A stretch of 64,000 nt of DNA from Glomus cerebriforme (taxonomy: Eukaryota > Glomeromycota > Glomeromycetes > Glomerales > Glomeraceae): the NCBI GenBank assembly GCA_003550305.1, contig QKYT01000100.1, positions 155,724 through 219,723 of the forward strand, read 5' to 3'. A program made the position numbers and the translations under genes. Positions 34,490-47,000 of this stretch are shown here, one piece after another. Every line of letters begins with the position of its first letter. The stretch's first letter is position 1. Under the pieces are notes generated by a model. That model ran no database searches and was not told the DNA's origin. It saw only the letters and a list, made by a program, of their open reading frames with translations.

Positions 34490-37400
34490 AGCTTTTTATT
34501 CATTCTTTACCAAAGTATACCATTCTTCTTGAGTATGCTTATATTTTTTTGCCATTTCTTATCATTGTAAACATACTCCCAGGGTTTTCTCACATCCTCA
34601 AACTCTCAGAGATATATTTTTTTACTTATTAACCTTTCCCTTCTAGTCATGTAAAATAAATCGTTCAGATCTATTTTATTTTTTCTAGCAAATTTGATAA
34701 TTTCTGCGTTCGCCATCATCCTGTCTTGATATTTCTGGAACTGATCAATATCTTTTTCTGTGATAGTCATGAATACATCTGGATTCTTGTTGAGCTTAAC
34801 TGCCCTTTTTCTGAGGCATTCTTTTCACTAAGCTCTGGACAGAAATATGGCAGATGAATGAGATGATACTTCATTAGGCTTGGATAAATCACGTTTGACA
34901 CTTGTTTATTTAGGAGATAAATTTACTACTTCATTACTAGACTCATTAGATTCAGGATGCTTACTGATTTTGGAGTGACTTAGGCATTTTAGAAGTCTCA
35001 AATATGCCAGATGTTGAGGTGACTGAAATTTCGGCTTGCTCTGATACATAATCAAAAAGGTCTTGAATCGAATTATCCTGCTTATCTACCTTCTTATCCA
35101 TCTTTTTATCTTTATTAGTATTAGGTGGAGGTGTATTTTTTTCTGAAAGAATCAGGATTATTTTTTGGTGAATAATTTCTGGCATATTGAATATGGGTAT
35201 ATTTGTAATCTTATTGGCTGGCAATTCATTTTGAGGTATATCAGAAAATTCTTCAATATCACCTAAGTCAGATTCATGGAACTTAGCTATGATTTTGGAG
35301 TGGTTAAGAATATAGTGATATTCTCTTTTTCTATTATTTTGTAAATAACATATTCTATCAATATCAATTTATGAAAATTTCTTCCTTAGAATAGTACTAG
35401 CAAATGTTTTTCTTCATTATTTTCATACCAGGCAATATATTCTTAATATAAATTTGTACAGTATGGCCTATCAATTTTTTTAACAAGATATGAGGAAGTA
35501 TGATTAATTATAAACTGAATAGAATTAGAAAGTTGATCCCGCATTATTTCTGCTATCATTTTTGTATTGAGAATATTTTGTGGCATCCAATCTGAAAGGT
35601 CATGTTTAAGTAAATAATTTATAAAAACACCAGGTGTATTTGGATTATCTAAAATTTTTTCTAAACACTTAAAATATTTCATATTTCCTTTACATTGAGA
35701 TGATACACAATACGTCTATCACCTATTTTAATGCTAAGTAGTGCATTATGATTACTTAAAACTATATACCTGCAAAATCTTTAATTGTCTTAGATTTGAG
35801 CACTTTGCACTCTATTATCATATATGATTCAGTTATGAGTGATTTTAAGTGATCATTGGTCTTATACCATTCTTTAAAGACCATTCTGGTCTTATTTAAA
35901 AGGATAAGTTTTCATGCTTATATGCAACTATTAAATCTTTCCAATACTTTCCTAAGATCTGATGTCGTAAAGAATAATTCTAGCCTTAATACTTCCTTTT
36001 CAATAAAATCTGTCAAGATATTTTTTTCAGAATGTGGAGATAAGCATAATACTAAAACAGTACCAGGTTTTTTATCAGGATATTGTATAAGATATGTAAA
36101 CCAATTGAGAATATATTCTGAAAGAACTTTATTTTCATTACACTAGATATTTTCTATATACCAGATTATTAGCTTAATAAGAGCAGAATCTATTTCAATA
36201 ATAGGCGTTTTAAAATCTAAGAAGAGGTTGAAAACTTTGTATTTAGTAGAAACAACATGGTGGGTATGGAAGGAAATCAATGCCTCGATATCGAATTAAA
36301 CCTTTTATGACTGCCTAATCTACTAGATTTACTAATTTTATCGCTTTCCCTTCTAGCTCAATTAAATTAATTTCATATTTGGTAATTTCGAACTTAAATG
36401 ACATCTTAAAAAAAAGACCACCATCAGAATTCTCAAGTTTTAATACCTATAATTTTGTATTAGTTTGAATGTATGCTATTATTGCTTGAATGGCTTCATA
36501 TATAGCATTGTGAGTGAATTTTTCTTTTGTATCATACATATCAATTAGATTATTCTAAATGAAGTGACTATTAGAATCTGATATTCTGAAACATTAGTTT
36601 TCTAAGGCTTAGAAACTTCTTTTCTCGATCTAAAGCAGTTTTGTTAATAGTAAGTTTTTTCAAAGGATTTTGTGTTTCAGATTCCCAATCCTGATTGGTA
36701 CAGTAGCAATAAAATTTATGTTTTATTTTTTCGTATAATATAGGTATTTTCACTACTATGCTTCTGGTCACATAATGGGTAATATGATAAGAAGTTGTGA
36801 GTTAATGAGAACAAGTCTGGAATGTTATCCAAGAGGGGTGAGAAAGTATACCCTTTGATACAATTATTTCTGAGTAACATTTTCACAAAATTAAATTCTG
36901 ACTGAATCATTTTGCCATTAGTATTATTACATCCTTTGGTTTTTAGTTCTGAAATAACTAAGAGAGAACTTTTTGCGATTTCTAATTCATTATTTGGCGG
37001 GCGAATCATGAAGTCAAAAATAGTTCCATCTTTTGGATGCATTGCTTTTTTCACACGAATGTGCTCCTTTGTTTTTTTATTGTACTTGGACGAACCAAGC
37101 ATTCGCAAGGAAAATGAATATTTATTCGCAATATTATCTATAATACTATTTTTCTGAAGAGACGCTAGAAGTTTCTTATGAATAAGCTCAGTGAATATTG
37201 TGACCTGAGCGATGTTTTTAAATCTCATACCAGTAGTAGAGATGTGGAAGGATATTTTTTTCATATCACTACTACTTGCAACAGTAATACTATTTCTATT
37301 CCACTCTGGGAATATTTCAAGACAGATATCTCTAAAGGCATGATTGAGTATATCTAGTATCTCTTTACACATAAGCTTAGGTTCAATACTATTATATATC

Positions 37401-37657
37401 TCTACTGGTAAATCAAAATCAATGATAGGATGAAATGACTCATCACTATCAATAAATTTATGTAAGGAGTGTCCTTCACGATCTGAAAGTATAGCCTCTA
37501 TTTTGTCCTTATTATCCATACTAAGAAAATTTCTTAGTCTAATACTATTATCACGAATTTTATATAGGTATTGACCTATATCTTTGACTTTAAACCCACA
37601 ATAAAATAGGGCGGATGGTGCGTTGAGAAAGTCTGAAAGCTCTGAATGTTCAGTCAT
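34490..37657 (-). pseudogene. AEP primase / SF3-type helicase (D5-like) fusion, decayed
   Basis: Replicative primase-helicase relic of about 1,050 codons. The N-terminal 313 codons are still open (37657-36716). They carry the archaeo-eukaryotic primase signs: HPIIDFDLP (acidic metal-binding pair), SDMKKISFHISTTGMRF and RMLGSSKYNKKTKEHI. A Cys/His-containing linker follows (FYCYCTNQ; KTALDREKKFLSLRKL). The helicase part begins near 36110 with ILNWFTYLIQYPDKKPGTVL. Its Walker A position reads SPHSEKNIL, lacking the usual Gly before Lys. Then come KTNDHLKSLITES, FLSNHNALL with GDRRIVYHL, and DLSDWMPQNILNTKMIAEIM (35682-35443). A charged tail ends near 34490 (MMANAEIIKFARKNKIDL). Transcribed toward the polymerase. 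Confidence 0.8.
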
Positions 37658-37699
37658 TTTTTTTGAAAGCTGTACTATATCCTAAATTTGGAATATACT

Positions 37700-38080
37700 G
37701 TCCTGAGAAAAAGTTTAAATAAAAAATAATTATAGAAATTTAAGAGATACCAAATGAGAGGTGAATTTATCTGCCAATATCTTTTTAATGAAGGAAACGT
37801 ATGTGAATGGATTTGTAATTGGCAAGAAGAATATAAAATCTATTGAAAAAGACGTCAGCAAAATCTTTGTAAATAGTGTGAAAAACCCACTGCATCAAAG
37901 CACGGAATGTATAATTTACATGTAAATAAGTATCATTCGAAAACATATTACCATAGGAAGAAGTTAGATGCCTTAGAAAAATCTGCCCTAGGAAAATCTG
38001 CCTTAGGAAATTTTTAGCTTCCAGAGGCAGAAGCAAAATAGCAAATTAACTTTATTAGAATACTAAAATAGTTTCTTGAA
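37700..38080 (-). other. Short unrecognised ORF upstream of primase relic
   Basis: An 83-codon frame (38036-37785, MLLPLEAKNFLRQIF...) lies just upstream of the primase. It contains LRQIFLGQIFLRHL, which derives from a DNA repeat CCTAGGAAAATCTGCC, so it is probably not a real protein. No family recognised. Confidence 0.25.
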
Positions 38081-38089
38081 TAGTCTGCC

Positions 38090-39400
38090 CTAGGTACTCT
38101 AGGTGACCTAAAAAAAATCAGACTTCTTTACTTTTTTTTTTATCCATACATAAATCTTAGCCACGAAGTATATACACATTTATATACTATACATATGCCA
38201 TATATATACCATAGAAAAATTTTGATTTTTTTCCAAGAACTTTATTTTTTACTAGGACACTTAGGGCATTTAAGGAAGATAATACAGGAACAAGATAAAA
38301 CAAAAAAAAATACTTTCTCAGATATTAAGCTCTGCTTTAGGAAGTGACTCAATAAAATTTTTAATTTTTTCTTAGGACAAAACTTTATTTTTACTAGAGA
38401 CAGCATAATGTAAAAAAAATTGTCTGAAACTTCGAAAAAAGTACATGAGGGTATCCCTAAGAGTGTTTCTATGAATATATTTTAATAATTTGAACTTCAG
38501 GATACAAAAATGGCATACTTATACTGGCATAATAGTTGGATTACAAGACGGTGCACTTCTGACAATCAAATAAGCTGACCATAGTAATGCAAACTGCACC
38601 ACTAATTCTCTAACCAACTGAAAATATAATATAATGCTCTAATTATTCAAATTTTAGGATGTAAAATCAGCATAATTATACTAGCAACAAATAGGCAATA
38701 ATTAGATTATAAAATACGCACTTTTAGCAAACAGATAGGTCAGAACTCAGATACAGAAAGATATAGTAAACCTATCTTTAATTTTATTTATTATAAAATC
38801 AGCATATATTGACCAGATTCCAAAAGGATCCTTATATTTGCATTTCAAATTCTCTGATCCACAGATCAGCAAAAATCACGTGACCAGCGCAGTAGATACA
38901 GTAAATTATAATAATTTTAGCTAGTATTATTTTATAAATTTGGCCAGATTTTTGGACATAATAATTCAGTATCCAAGCTAGTATACAAATGGTCTAAAAC
39001 TGGTGAACTAATAAAAGCATACTAGCTTCTTGCCAGTTCCTCACTAATTTTATGACAGCTCCAGAATACTATTAGATCACTATCATAATGCCGAGCTGGA
39101 TTCTCAAATCACGTATTCTAAAAATCGGCCAGAATTATGGCATAATGTCAGCTGAAATTAATTGCAGATTTACATCAAATTACTGCACCATCTATTACCT
39201 TTTTTTTACACTATTTTAGCATCTAGAAAGGTAACCAAATAGACGCAAAAAGGTAAGCACTTTAATATAGAATTCGACATCCAATCAGGTATAAGAAGTC
39301 AACACTTTCAACATAAAAACAGGTATTCAAACAACTACAGAAGATCAACAACTCTATTATAGAATTTAGTTTGTAAATGATTTAGAAACAAGAAGAAAAG
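38090..39400. repeat. Repeat-derived non-coding DNA with diverged tandem units
   Basis: No ORF. Two units of roughly 160-180 bp (starting near 38483 and 38640) share GGAT(A/G)..AAAAT..GCATA.TTATACT.GCA followed by TTAGATTA-/TTGGATTACAA- and GCACTT-type text. Related words recur to about 39130. Probably a decayed tandem array or MITE cluster. Confidence 0.45.
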
Positions 39401-39775
39401 CGTGGTATTTAGATTATATGTGGGTGATAATTAGATTATAATATGATAATAAAAAATAAACTAATATAAAAAACTCAAATATCAAGAAAGACTTAAAGAT
39501 ATAGCTAGAATATAAAAGAGATACAAGTAAAAGTAAAAGTAGTAGATTATATGTGGTATTTAGATTATATTATTTAGATTATATATGGTATTTAGATTAT
39601 ATTATTTAGATCACATGTGGTATTCAGATTATATGTGATATTTAGATTACATGTAATATTTAGATTATATGAGATATTTAGATCACATGTGATATTTAGA
39701 TTATATGTGATATTTAGATCACATATGATATTCAGATTATATGTGATATTTAGATTATATATAATACTATAATTT
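39400..39775. repeat. AT-rich minisatellite, ~18-bp unit
   Basis: Unit close to GATATTTAGATTATATGT, often with ATCACATGT in place of ATTATATGT. It is densest from 39541 to 39770, with about a dozen imperfect copies. Confidence 0.8.
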
Positions 39776-39897
39776 AGGCTAAGTAGAATACCACATGTAA
39801 TATAATCATATTATATGTAGTATCCTACTGATCCTTATAATTAAGGTGATAATGTGTTGTTAAAAAAAATAAAAAAATAAAAATAAAAAAAGGATAT

Positions 39898-40160
39898 ATA
39901 CATTAGGTCAGGTAAGATTATTTGGTAAAACTAGAGTATTTAGCAAATAGGCAAAATAATGAAATATAATAATTTAACAAAACTATATTAAAGTCTTATT
40001 AAAAGTTAATAAAACTTAACAAAAGATGAAACTTATCAAATCCTATTATAAATGGCAAAACTAATAAAACTTTGTGAAATTATAATAAAACTATAGTAAA
40101 AATTTGGCAAAACTAAATGCAAGAAGAGTTTAGACAAGCAATCCTAAGGTCAGGTAAGAT
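39898..40160 (+). repeat. Dispersed GCAAAACT-rich repeat, copy 1
   Basis: About 260 bp bounded by AGGTCAGGTAAGAT on both sides (39904 and 40150). It contains AAACTATATTAAAGT, CCTATTATAA and AAACTATAGTAAAA in the same order as the reverse complement of 55845-56095. Built of GCAAAACT/GAAACT-like words; non-coding. Confidence 0.65.
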
Positions 40161-40890
40161 ATGTAGATTTTAGGTTTGAGATGGGCTATTGCTGAGTAGT
40201 TTTTTCTTTTATAATAGATATATTTATGATAAAGATTCTTAAATAAAGATGGATATATAAAGCTAAAGTACTAGCTTTTACATAAGTAATTATCTTGATT
40301 TAGAAAAAAAAAGCAGTCTTGTACCATTAGGAATTGGCTCATTATAAAAAGAAATACTAGAGATGTGTTTATGATATGGATTTTTGGACAGGAGTTTTAG
40401 ACAAAACAGCATAAGTAATTATTTCAATTCATCTGAAGCATCTATTATGCCATCAGAAACTACTTCTTTAAGATAGAGAAATAGAAATAAATAGTTTTTT
40501 TTCTCTTTTATATATTTTGATGTGTTGTATTAGAGTATAGGAGTATACTTTTCAGCAAAATTAAAAAGCCATTGTCAAAATATTTTGTCATGGGTAAAAT
40601 CAATTATGATGGTCATAATTTTTACTAATAAAACATATGAATTATATCAAATTACATCTTTGTATTATGTCAGTTATAATTCAAAAAAATCTATTTCACA
40701 GGAAAGTATATATGGAAGAGATTTAGAGCATATTTTATCTAAGGAGACTCAGTAAACATAGGGACCTATGCATTCTAGGTGTGATAGGGGGATGATTTTC
40801 CATGTATTTGGGATGGAGGTTGTATTGTGAGTGTTACTATTTGTACTTGGTCTACCTTTGACATTATATCACAATAAAGTTCAAAAAAAA
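40161..40890 (+). repeat. Non-coding stretch ending in a retroelement-like 3' tail
   Basis: Mostly AT-rich non-coding DNA. From about 40740 to 40888 the composition shifts (TAGGTGTGATAGGGGGATG, GGGATGGAGGTTGTATTGTG). The segment ends CACAATAAAGTTC followed by an A-rich tail, as expected for the 3' end of a LINE or other polyadenylated insertion. Confidence 0.5.
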
Positions 40891-43025
40891 AATAAATAAG
40901 TATACTTTAGTAATTTAGGTTTTTTTATATAAAAAATTATTTTTTTAACCAAAGTAAATTTAAGAAAAAAATAACTTAAATCTAATAAATAAATGAGAAT
41001 TAAATGATTTGAATATAAAAAAAAATTAAATTGGACCAAATCACCAAAAATTAAAATATTTGCAAAAAAATATATTAGTAATATATAAGTTTTATAAAAA
41101 AAAATATCAAATTATCTTACAAAACATGTACGTATATTTTATTATAGAGAGATCTCGTTTAGTTAAAGAAAACGTATTATAAAATATTTAATTTTTGTAA
41201 TAGTTTTGTAAGCATAAGGATAATAATCAGTCTGATTGGTTAATATTTACTGGACTCGATATAGTCTGATAATCGCGGAGTCTAAAATTTGAATCAGTCC
41301 ACATTAATATAAGTTATACAATATAAACCCCTGTGGAAAAAAGAAAAAAGCTTATAAATATCAAAAGATTTTAATAATCAGATCCATCACATGATTAAGT
41401 AAAATTTAAAGTTAATGAAAAGAATAATAAAAAAATCGATTGTCTTCGTAATTATTATTGTACATCATGATCTGTTTAATGAAAAACTTAAAAAAAAAAA
41501 AAAGAGTACACTCCCAAGATTTGCAAAGGATGTTACTGTTTCTTAAATAAAGAAAAGTTAGTTTATGTTATTCACGTTTTTTTTAAAAAAAAAAAAAAAT
41601 TAGGTAAATGTTATTCAGTTTTTCACGTTTCAAAAGAATGTTTTATCATATCCCCAAAATATGGGAGATGAAAGTTTGAAATTGACCATCATTCTTAAAA
41701 ATGATTTGATCGTGTTAAATGACGTTTAAATGTTTCTTTTTTTTTAATCCGATAATAAAGATTAAGATTAATTCAGATTAAAACGATTGTTATCGGACAT
41801 ACTTCTATATCCTACCAATCCGGATTTAATAGATAGGATATCCGATGTCCGATACTATCTTTCGTGTCAAACCGGTTAAATCCGACAGTAGATATTTTAA
41901 TATCCGGATGAAATTTACTAAACGTTTTTAAAGTTATAAATAAAAAATCATGAAATGTTTGGTCTTAAAAAATTTTCGTGTAACATAGTTAATAAATTGT
42001 TATTTGTTCAACAAATATAATAACAAAAAAGATAATAACGATCTTATCCAAAAATATAAATTAATAGTGTTTATAGTGTTTCAAAAAATAAATGAGTAAC
42101 AATATAAAAATACTGGCGTTTTTTTTTCCTTTTATTATATCCAAAATTGGAAGTTCTTGTAAAAAAGATTTTCCAGCTTTTTTGTTTAGTATTCATTCAA
42201 ATGGCGTTTTTAGTGTATTATTTTATCATCACTTCCTTAAATAAGAGATACGTGGAGATTCACATTTTTGCCAAGTTTTGTAATTTTTTTTTTTTAATTT
42301 GAAAAATTAAAGTAGCAAATTTTTAAAAAAATTTACTACAAATTAATAATTCTAATGTTTTTTATTTCATAGATCAAATTTTTAACATGTAATACTTTTT
42401 AGATTTTTTTCATGTATGTTAATGCATATTCTAAAAAAAATTTTGTTTCTTAATTTTTTTTTTTTTTAAAAAAAAGTTAATCGTGGTAATTTTTTTTTTT
42501 TTTTGTTATATATATAAGGTGATTTTAAAAAAGTTCATTGTTTGTTGTATGCTATCTATCGCATATAAGAGAGTAAAAGAATAATTGAAAGTAAAAAAAA
42601 AAATAAAAATAAAAAAGATATAAGAACAAGATAGAAGAGAAAGAGGAAAAAAGAAAATAAAAATAAAAGATAATAAAATAAATCCACCACTTTTTTTTGA
42701 AATTTTTTTTTTAAAAAATATTTTAAGCCTTTTTTTTTGCTTTTTTTTAAAATATTAAAAACCCAAAATGTCCATGTTATGTTAATAAAAAAAAAAAGAT
42801 AAAAGAAATATTTATACATACTAAATAACCAATAAAAGTATGTGGCTTTTCGCATATACAAATACACAAGAGAAAGAAGATATATAACAAAAGAAGAAAA
42901 GAAAAATAATAAAAAAAAAAAAAAAAGGTTTACAAGAACAGAAAAGATGTGAAGATATATTTAACAATGTATATTGAAGAAAAAGTTTTTACAAGAGTTT
43001 GTAGTTATCAATGGATGTTATGATA
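40891..43025. other. AT-rich intergenic DNA with GATATCCG-rich patch
   Basis: No gene seen. Between 41745 and 41910 several short inverted words recur (TATCCGGAT, CCGATAATAAAG, TCCGATGTCCGATACTATC), perhaps a small element. From 42900 to 43025 lies the likely 3' UTR of the SERTA-like gene. Long poly-A/T runs are common. Confidence 0.45.
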
Positions 43026-44081
43026 TTAATGATGATTATTATTGTCCATAAACCAAATGTCATTGATTTCACTTGAATTCGATTTATTATGATTTGTTTT
43101 ACTACCATAATATTCCAACATACTAATCATATCCATTAAAACCCCTCGATCCAAATCTTTTGGAGTTAAAGAATATAAAATATCTAAATCGTCTTTAGAT
43201 CTTCTCAAAGGTGATTCAAGTGATTGATAAAGATAATCGGATTGTAAGAGTTCAAGAACAGCATTAGGAGGACAAATACGTCGTGGAGAGGAGGTATCAT
43301 CATCTTGGTCAAAACGATATTTGTGAAAGATTTTAGGTATACCAAAAGAACGGGTATTAAAATCAAAGTATGTACGGGGTTGAGAAGAAGATGGTTGAGA
43401 TATTATACTATTATCTTTCCAATATGGATGAAAACCTAATTCACTTGACAAATTCTCTGAAGAACCTTCAATTTCAGTCATATTTATATCATCATCTTGT
43501 TGAGACGAAGAATCATTAGATGTAATAGAATTGTTCATTAAATCATCATCATCATCATCATTTTGTTGTTGATCATCGATAACCATATTAAAGTCACCAC
43601 TGGGATCAAGTAATGGAAGGTGAAGAAGATCGTGAGGTATTATAACTTCATCACCTTTAGAGTGTTGTTGTTGTTGTTGTTGTTGTTGATGATTTGGTTG
43701 TTCGTGAGAAAGATTTTCATATTCCATCGCATTATTATTATCTTGTACGTAACGATCTTCATATTGTCGAGGGTCATCATAATGATCTATTGGAAAAGAA
43801 GTAATAGTAGATTGATGTTCAAAAGGTTTAACATTTATATGAACGTAATCATCCTCATCAAGTTCATCTAGAACAGAGTCAAGCCAACTCTCTTCATCTT
43901 TCTTTATATCTTCTTCCGACCATTCTAAAAAATCATCCTCTTGTCCCGATGAATAAAACTTTTCATATACAAAGTTATTAAGCAACACCAACTTTCTCAA
44001 ATCCCCGCTATCGCGATTGGATGTATGAAAATTTCGAAGCTTATGTATGGATACGTTATAGACAAAATCTATATCGACCAT
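43026..44081 (-). CDS. Probable SERTA-domain transcriptional regulator
   Basis: Intact single-exon ORF of 351 residues. Residues 8-40 (VYNVSIHKLRNFHTSNRDSG, then DLRKLVLLNNFVYE) match the SERTA pattern: a Ser-x-x-Lys-Leu helix, a short linker, then Leu-Arg-x-x-Val-Leu-x-x-Asn. SERTA proteins (TRIP-Br/CDCA4 in animals) are small acidic cofactors for E2F-type transcription; that role is not shown for fungi. The rest is disordered and acidic (EEDIKKDEESWLDSVLDELD, a Q8 tract, a D-run) with a partly conserved C-terminal segment (PPNAVLELLQSDYLYQSLES). Start at 44081 is the only sensible ATG. No intron needed. It sits alone in several kb of AT-rich DNA. Confidence 0.6.
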   Translation of the reverse strand: MVDIDFVYNVSIHKLRNFHTSNRDSGDLRKLVLLNNFVYEKFYSSGQEDDFLEWSEEDIKKDEESWLDSVLDELDEDDYVHINVKPFEHQSTITSFPIDHYDDPRQYEDRYVQDNNNAMEYENLSHEQPNHQQQQQQQQHSKGDEVIIPHDLLHLPLLDPSGDFNMVIDDQQQNDDDDDDLMNNSITSNDSSSQQDDDINMTEIEGSSENLSSELGFHPYWKDNSIISQPSSSQPRTYFDFNTRSFGIPKIFHKYRFDQDDDTSSPRRICPPNAVLELLQSDYLYQSLESPLRRSKDDLDILYSLTPKDLDRGVLMDMISMLEYYGSKTNHNKSNSSEINDIWFMDNNNHH

Positions 44082-47000
44082 TGTTGTAAATTAATTAATG
44101 TCTTTTTTTTTTGTTTGTTTTTGTATTGAAGAAAAAATAAAGTTTTTTAAGGTTTGGAGAAATTCAAGTCCTTTTTATACTAAAAATAATTAATATGGTT
44201 AAGTGTGGCAAAGTATAATATAATGTAAATAATTATGCGTAGTAATATAATTAAAAGGACCGGAGTAATAACTGATTAAAAGGAAGTTGTTTACGGATTT
44301 TCTTGATTTAAAATAATAACCGAAAAGGAATTCTGAAAATTTTAAAATAAACTGCGGTTGTAGATATATATTGTACTCTGTGTGTGAGAAATAAGGGCGT
44401 AGTAAGGAATTTTATTAATTTTTTTTGACCAATGTTCTGAATTTTTTTTTTTGGAAGGAGGAGGATGTTAAAAGATTAAAATAGAATTTTCTATCGAACA
44501 AAATAAAAAATATTTTTTATTGATTGTTTTTTATGTCTTCCTAGGAGACAAATTAAAAAAAAAATCTAATTACTTCCGACGCTTCATGGTTACTATAAAT
44601 AAAATGTGTGTGTTCGCTTGCTTTATAATAATAAAAAAAAGAGTTCAAAGAAAAGGATTTATAAGTTTGATTTTTTTTATATTCATCTTTTATTAAAGTT
44701 TGAAACAAGAAAAAGAAATTTCTTGAACTTAAACTTATATATATTATATATATTATTTACCTTTATTATCACGATGAGCGCTTTCTCTCTTTTTTTATTA
44801 AACTTTGGTCAAAAAAAAAAGTTTAAACAAAAAGAAAAAGAGGGAACTGTTTCAAGAAGGAAAAAAAAACAAATAGAAATTTCTTCAATGATTTAATACA
44901 TGATTAATTTTTTCTGCGGATAAAATATAAAAAAAAATATATAAGAAAGAAAGAGAGTGAGAAAGAAAGAGAAGAGGATTTTTAGCTTGTCCTTTTATTA
45001 TTTTTTAACGCAGCCACACTAAATTCAATATAAATAAATAATACTATAAAATCAAAGCGGGGATTGTTAATATAAGACAATATAAATAAATTATTATTAA
45101 TATTAAAATAAACTATAAAAAAAAACCGGAAAAGATAATAACGTGCGTGATGTATAAACGAAATTGTCAAAATTAAGAAAAATGAGTCAGATAATGTTGT
45201 AATTTGTCATTTTCTTATTAAAAAGAGAAATTATACTATAATGTATAATATATATACTATAATTCTCACACTCCGTAGTTTGAGAGTATTTTAATTTTTT
45301 TGTGTAAAAAAATAAATAAATAGATCGATTCCAAACAGTAAAGTATTGGTGTATAAGTTTTGTTACACTCAGTAAAAAAATATTCCGTTTTTGTGCGATG
45401 ATATCGCTTTAAAAATTCCGAATTGTTATCTTGTTAAAAAAAAAAAATTGTGAATAAATTATGTCAATACTATTCGCCATTATTGCGAAATAGCACGTCT
45501 ATCACAAAAAATATTCATATATATCACTTTTAAGCTAATATTAATTAATGGGACAATCCTTAAATCTGGGGTAAAAACTTGAAAGAATGAGTTCCATGGG
45601 AACCGACATATTGCATAGGCGTATGTACTGTATGAGTACTGTATGTATATTTGGGATGATTTGATGATTTGGCGAAGGTTAGTCAATACCTAAACTGTCT
45701 TAACAGAATTTTATATTTGCATCATCAATATAAATTATTTCGTCATTATATGAAAATTAGGCTTGGATCGTGACACACCACATGGTCAAAAATACATGTT
45801 TAGATGCACAGTTTTTTAGTGAAATATATAAAAATAAATCATTTTTTATTATTCCGAAAAAAAAAAAAATTTATATATAGTATATATATAATATATAATA
45901 TATATATATATAACTCTTAATCCCATGACCTCTTAAAAACAAGTTCCCAGTTTTTCTGCGTATCAGATTAATGATTGACGATTTTGTGCTCAAGCCAATA
46001 CCCCGGATACATTTACAGACAGAACATCATTTTAGTTGGTATTTTTATGCACACTGACGAGAATTGGCATGTTTTTAGTCAGGGATGAAATTTAAATTTT
46101 GGTCATGTGTCATGAAAAAAAAAGGAACCCCAAAATTTTTTTCCTTTATGAGATACATCCAGATACAATAGATACAATAGATACACTGCATTATGATGGT
46201 TTTTTTTTTACGTTGTGTATATCTGTATGACGAAATTAACGGATAATTGTTTTTAGTTATCACAACCAATTTAAATAGAGATAAAGAAGAAGTCACTTGA
46301 CCCATAGATAGAAAATACCTCCTAGTGTCCCCTCCACTAACAATTCAATTAGTCGGTATTATGTACCTTGACAGTTAAGAAAAAAAAAAACCAAAAAAAA
46401 AATATCGAATTAATAATCCATTATGTCATTCTCACCTCGTGACATGAGAAAAAATCATTATCACATGAACAAAACAAATTCTAAAAACTTTGATCGATTA
46501 AAAATATATATTATCACTTTTTTTTTTTACCATGAAACAATTGTAAAATAATAATAATAATGATGTTCGAATTAACTTCTTTAATTCTTTTTCATAATAA
46601 GCAAAGCCCCTTTCGTATCATATGATGAAAATATTTGACCTTTGTCTTGAAACAGGACCGGGACCCTGTAGTCCTTTCTTAGCGAAAAATTATTGAACAC
46701 AAATTTCCAAATAAAATTTGACATTATAAAAATCCCAAATTTGTATCCCTTAATACACTTTTCTTTACTTAAGCAAACCTTATGATTGAAATAATTAATA
46801 TTTTATAATAAACAAAAAAAAAAAACGAGAATTTAATCTTGAATTTTTTTTTAAAAAAGTGAACAATCTCCGGAATTATAAATCACCAGTTTTTACACGG
46901 CCCGCAGCAAAAAAAAATCGTAAAAACAAATAACGTTTAAAATTTCTGGGAAAAAAAAAATTCTTCATTGACCCTTTTTATTTAATTTTTTTTAACTGAA

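Noticed and set aside
29890..37657. Mitochondrial linear plasmid insertion as source of the polymerase
   Set aside because: Plasmid polymerases are protein-primed and travel with an RNA polymerase; here the partner is an AEP primase with SF3-type helicase.
39400..39775. CRISPR-like array
   Set aside because: Units are contiguous and imperfect without unique spacers; it is a minisatellite in a eukaryotic genome.
42556..42867. 103-codon hydrophobic Phe/Leu/Tyr-rich ORF
   Set aside because: Translation of A/T homopolymers next to the SERTA-like gene's 3' side; no coding signal.
43640..43700. Microsatellite as independent repeat in the SERTA-like gene
   Set aside because: The TTG run simply encodes the in-frame poly-Gln tract.
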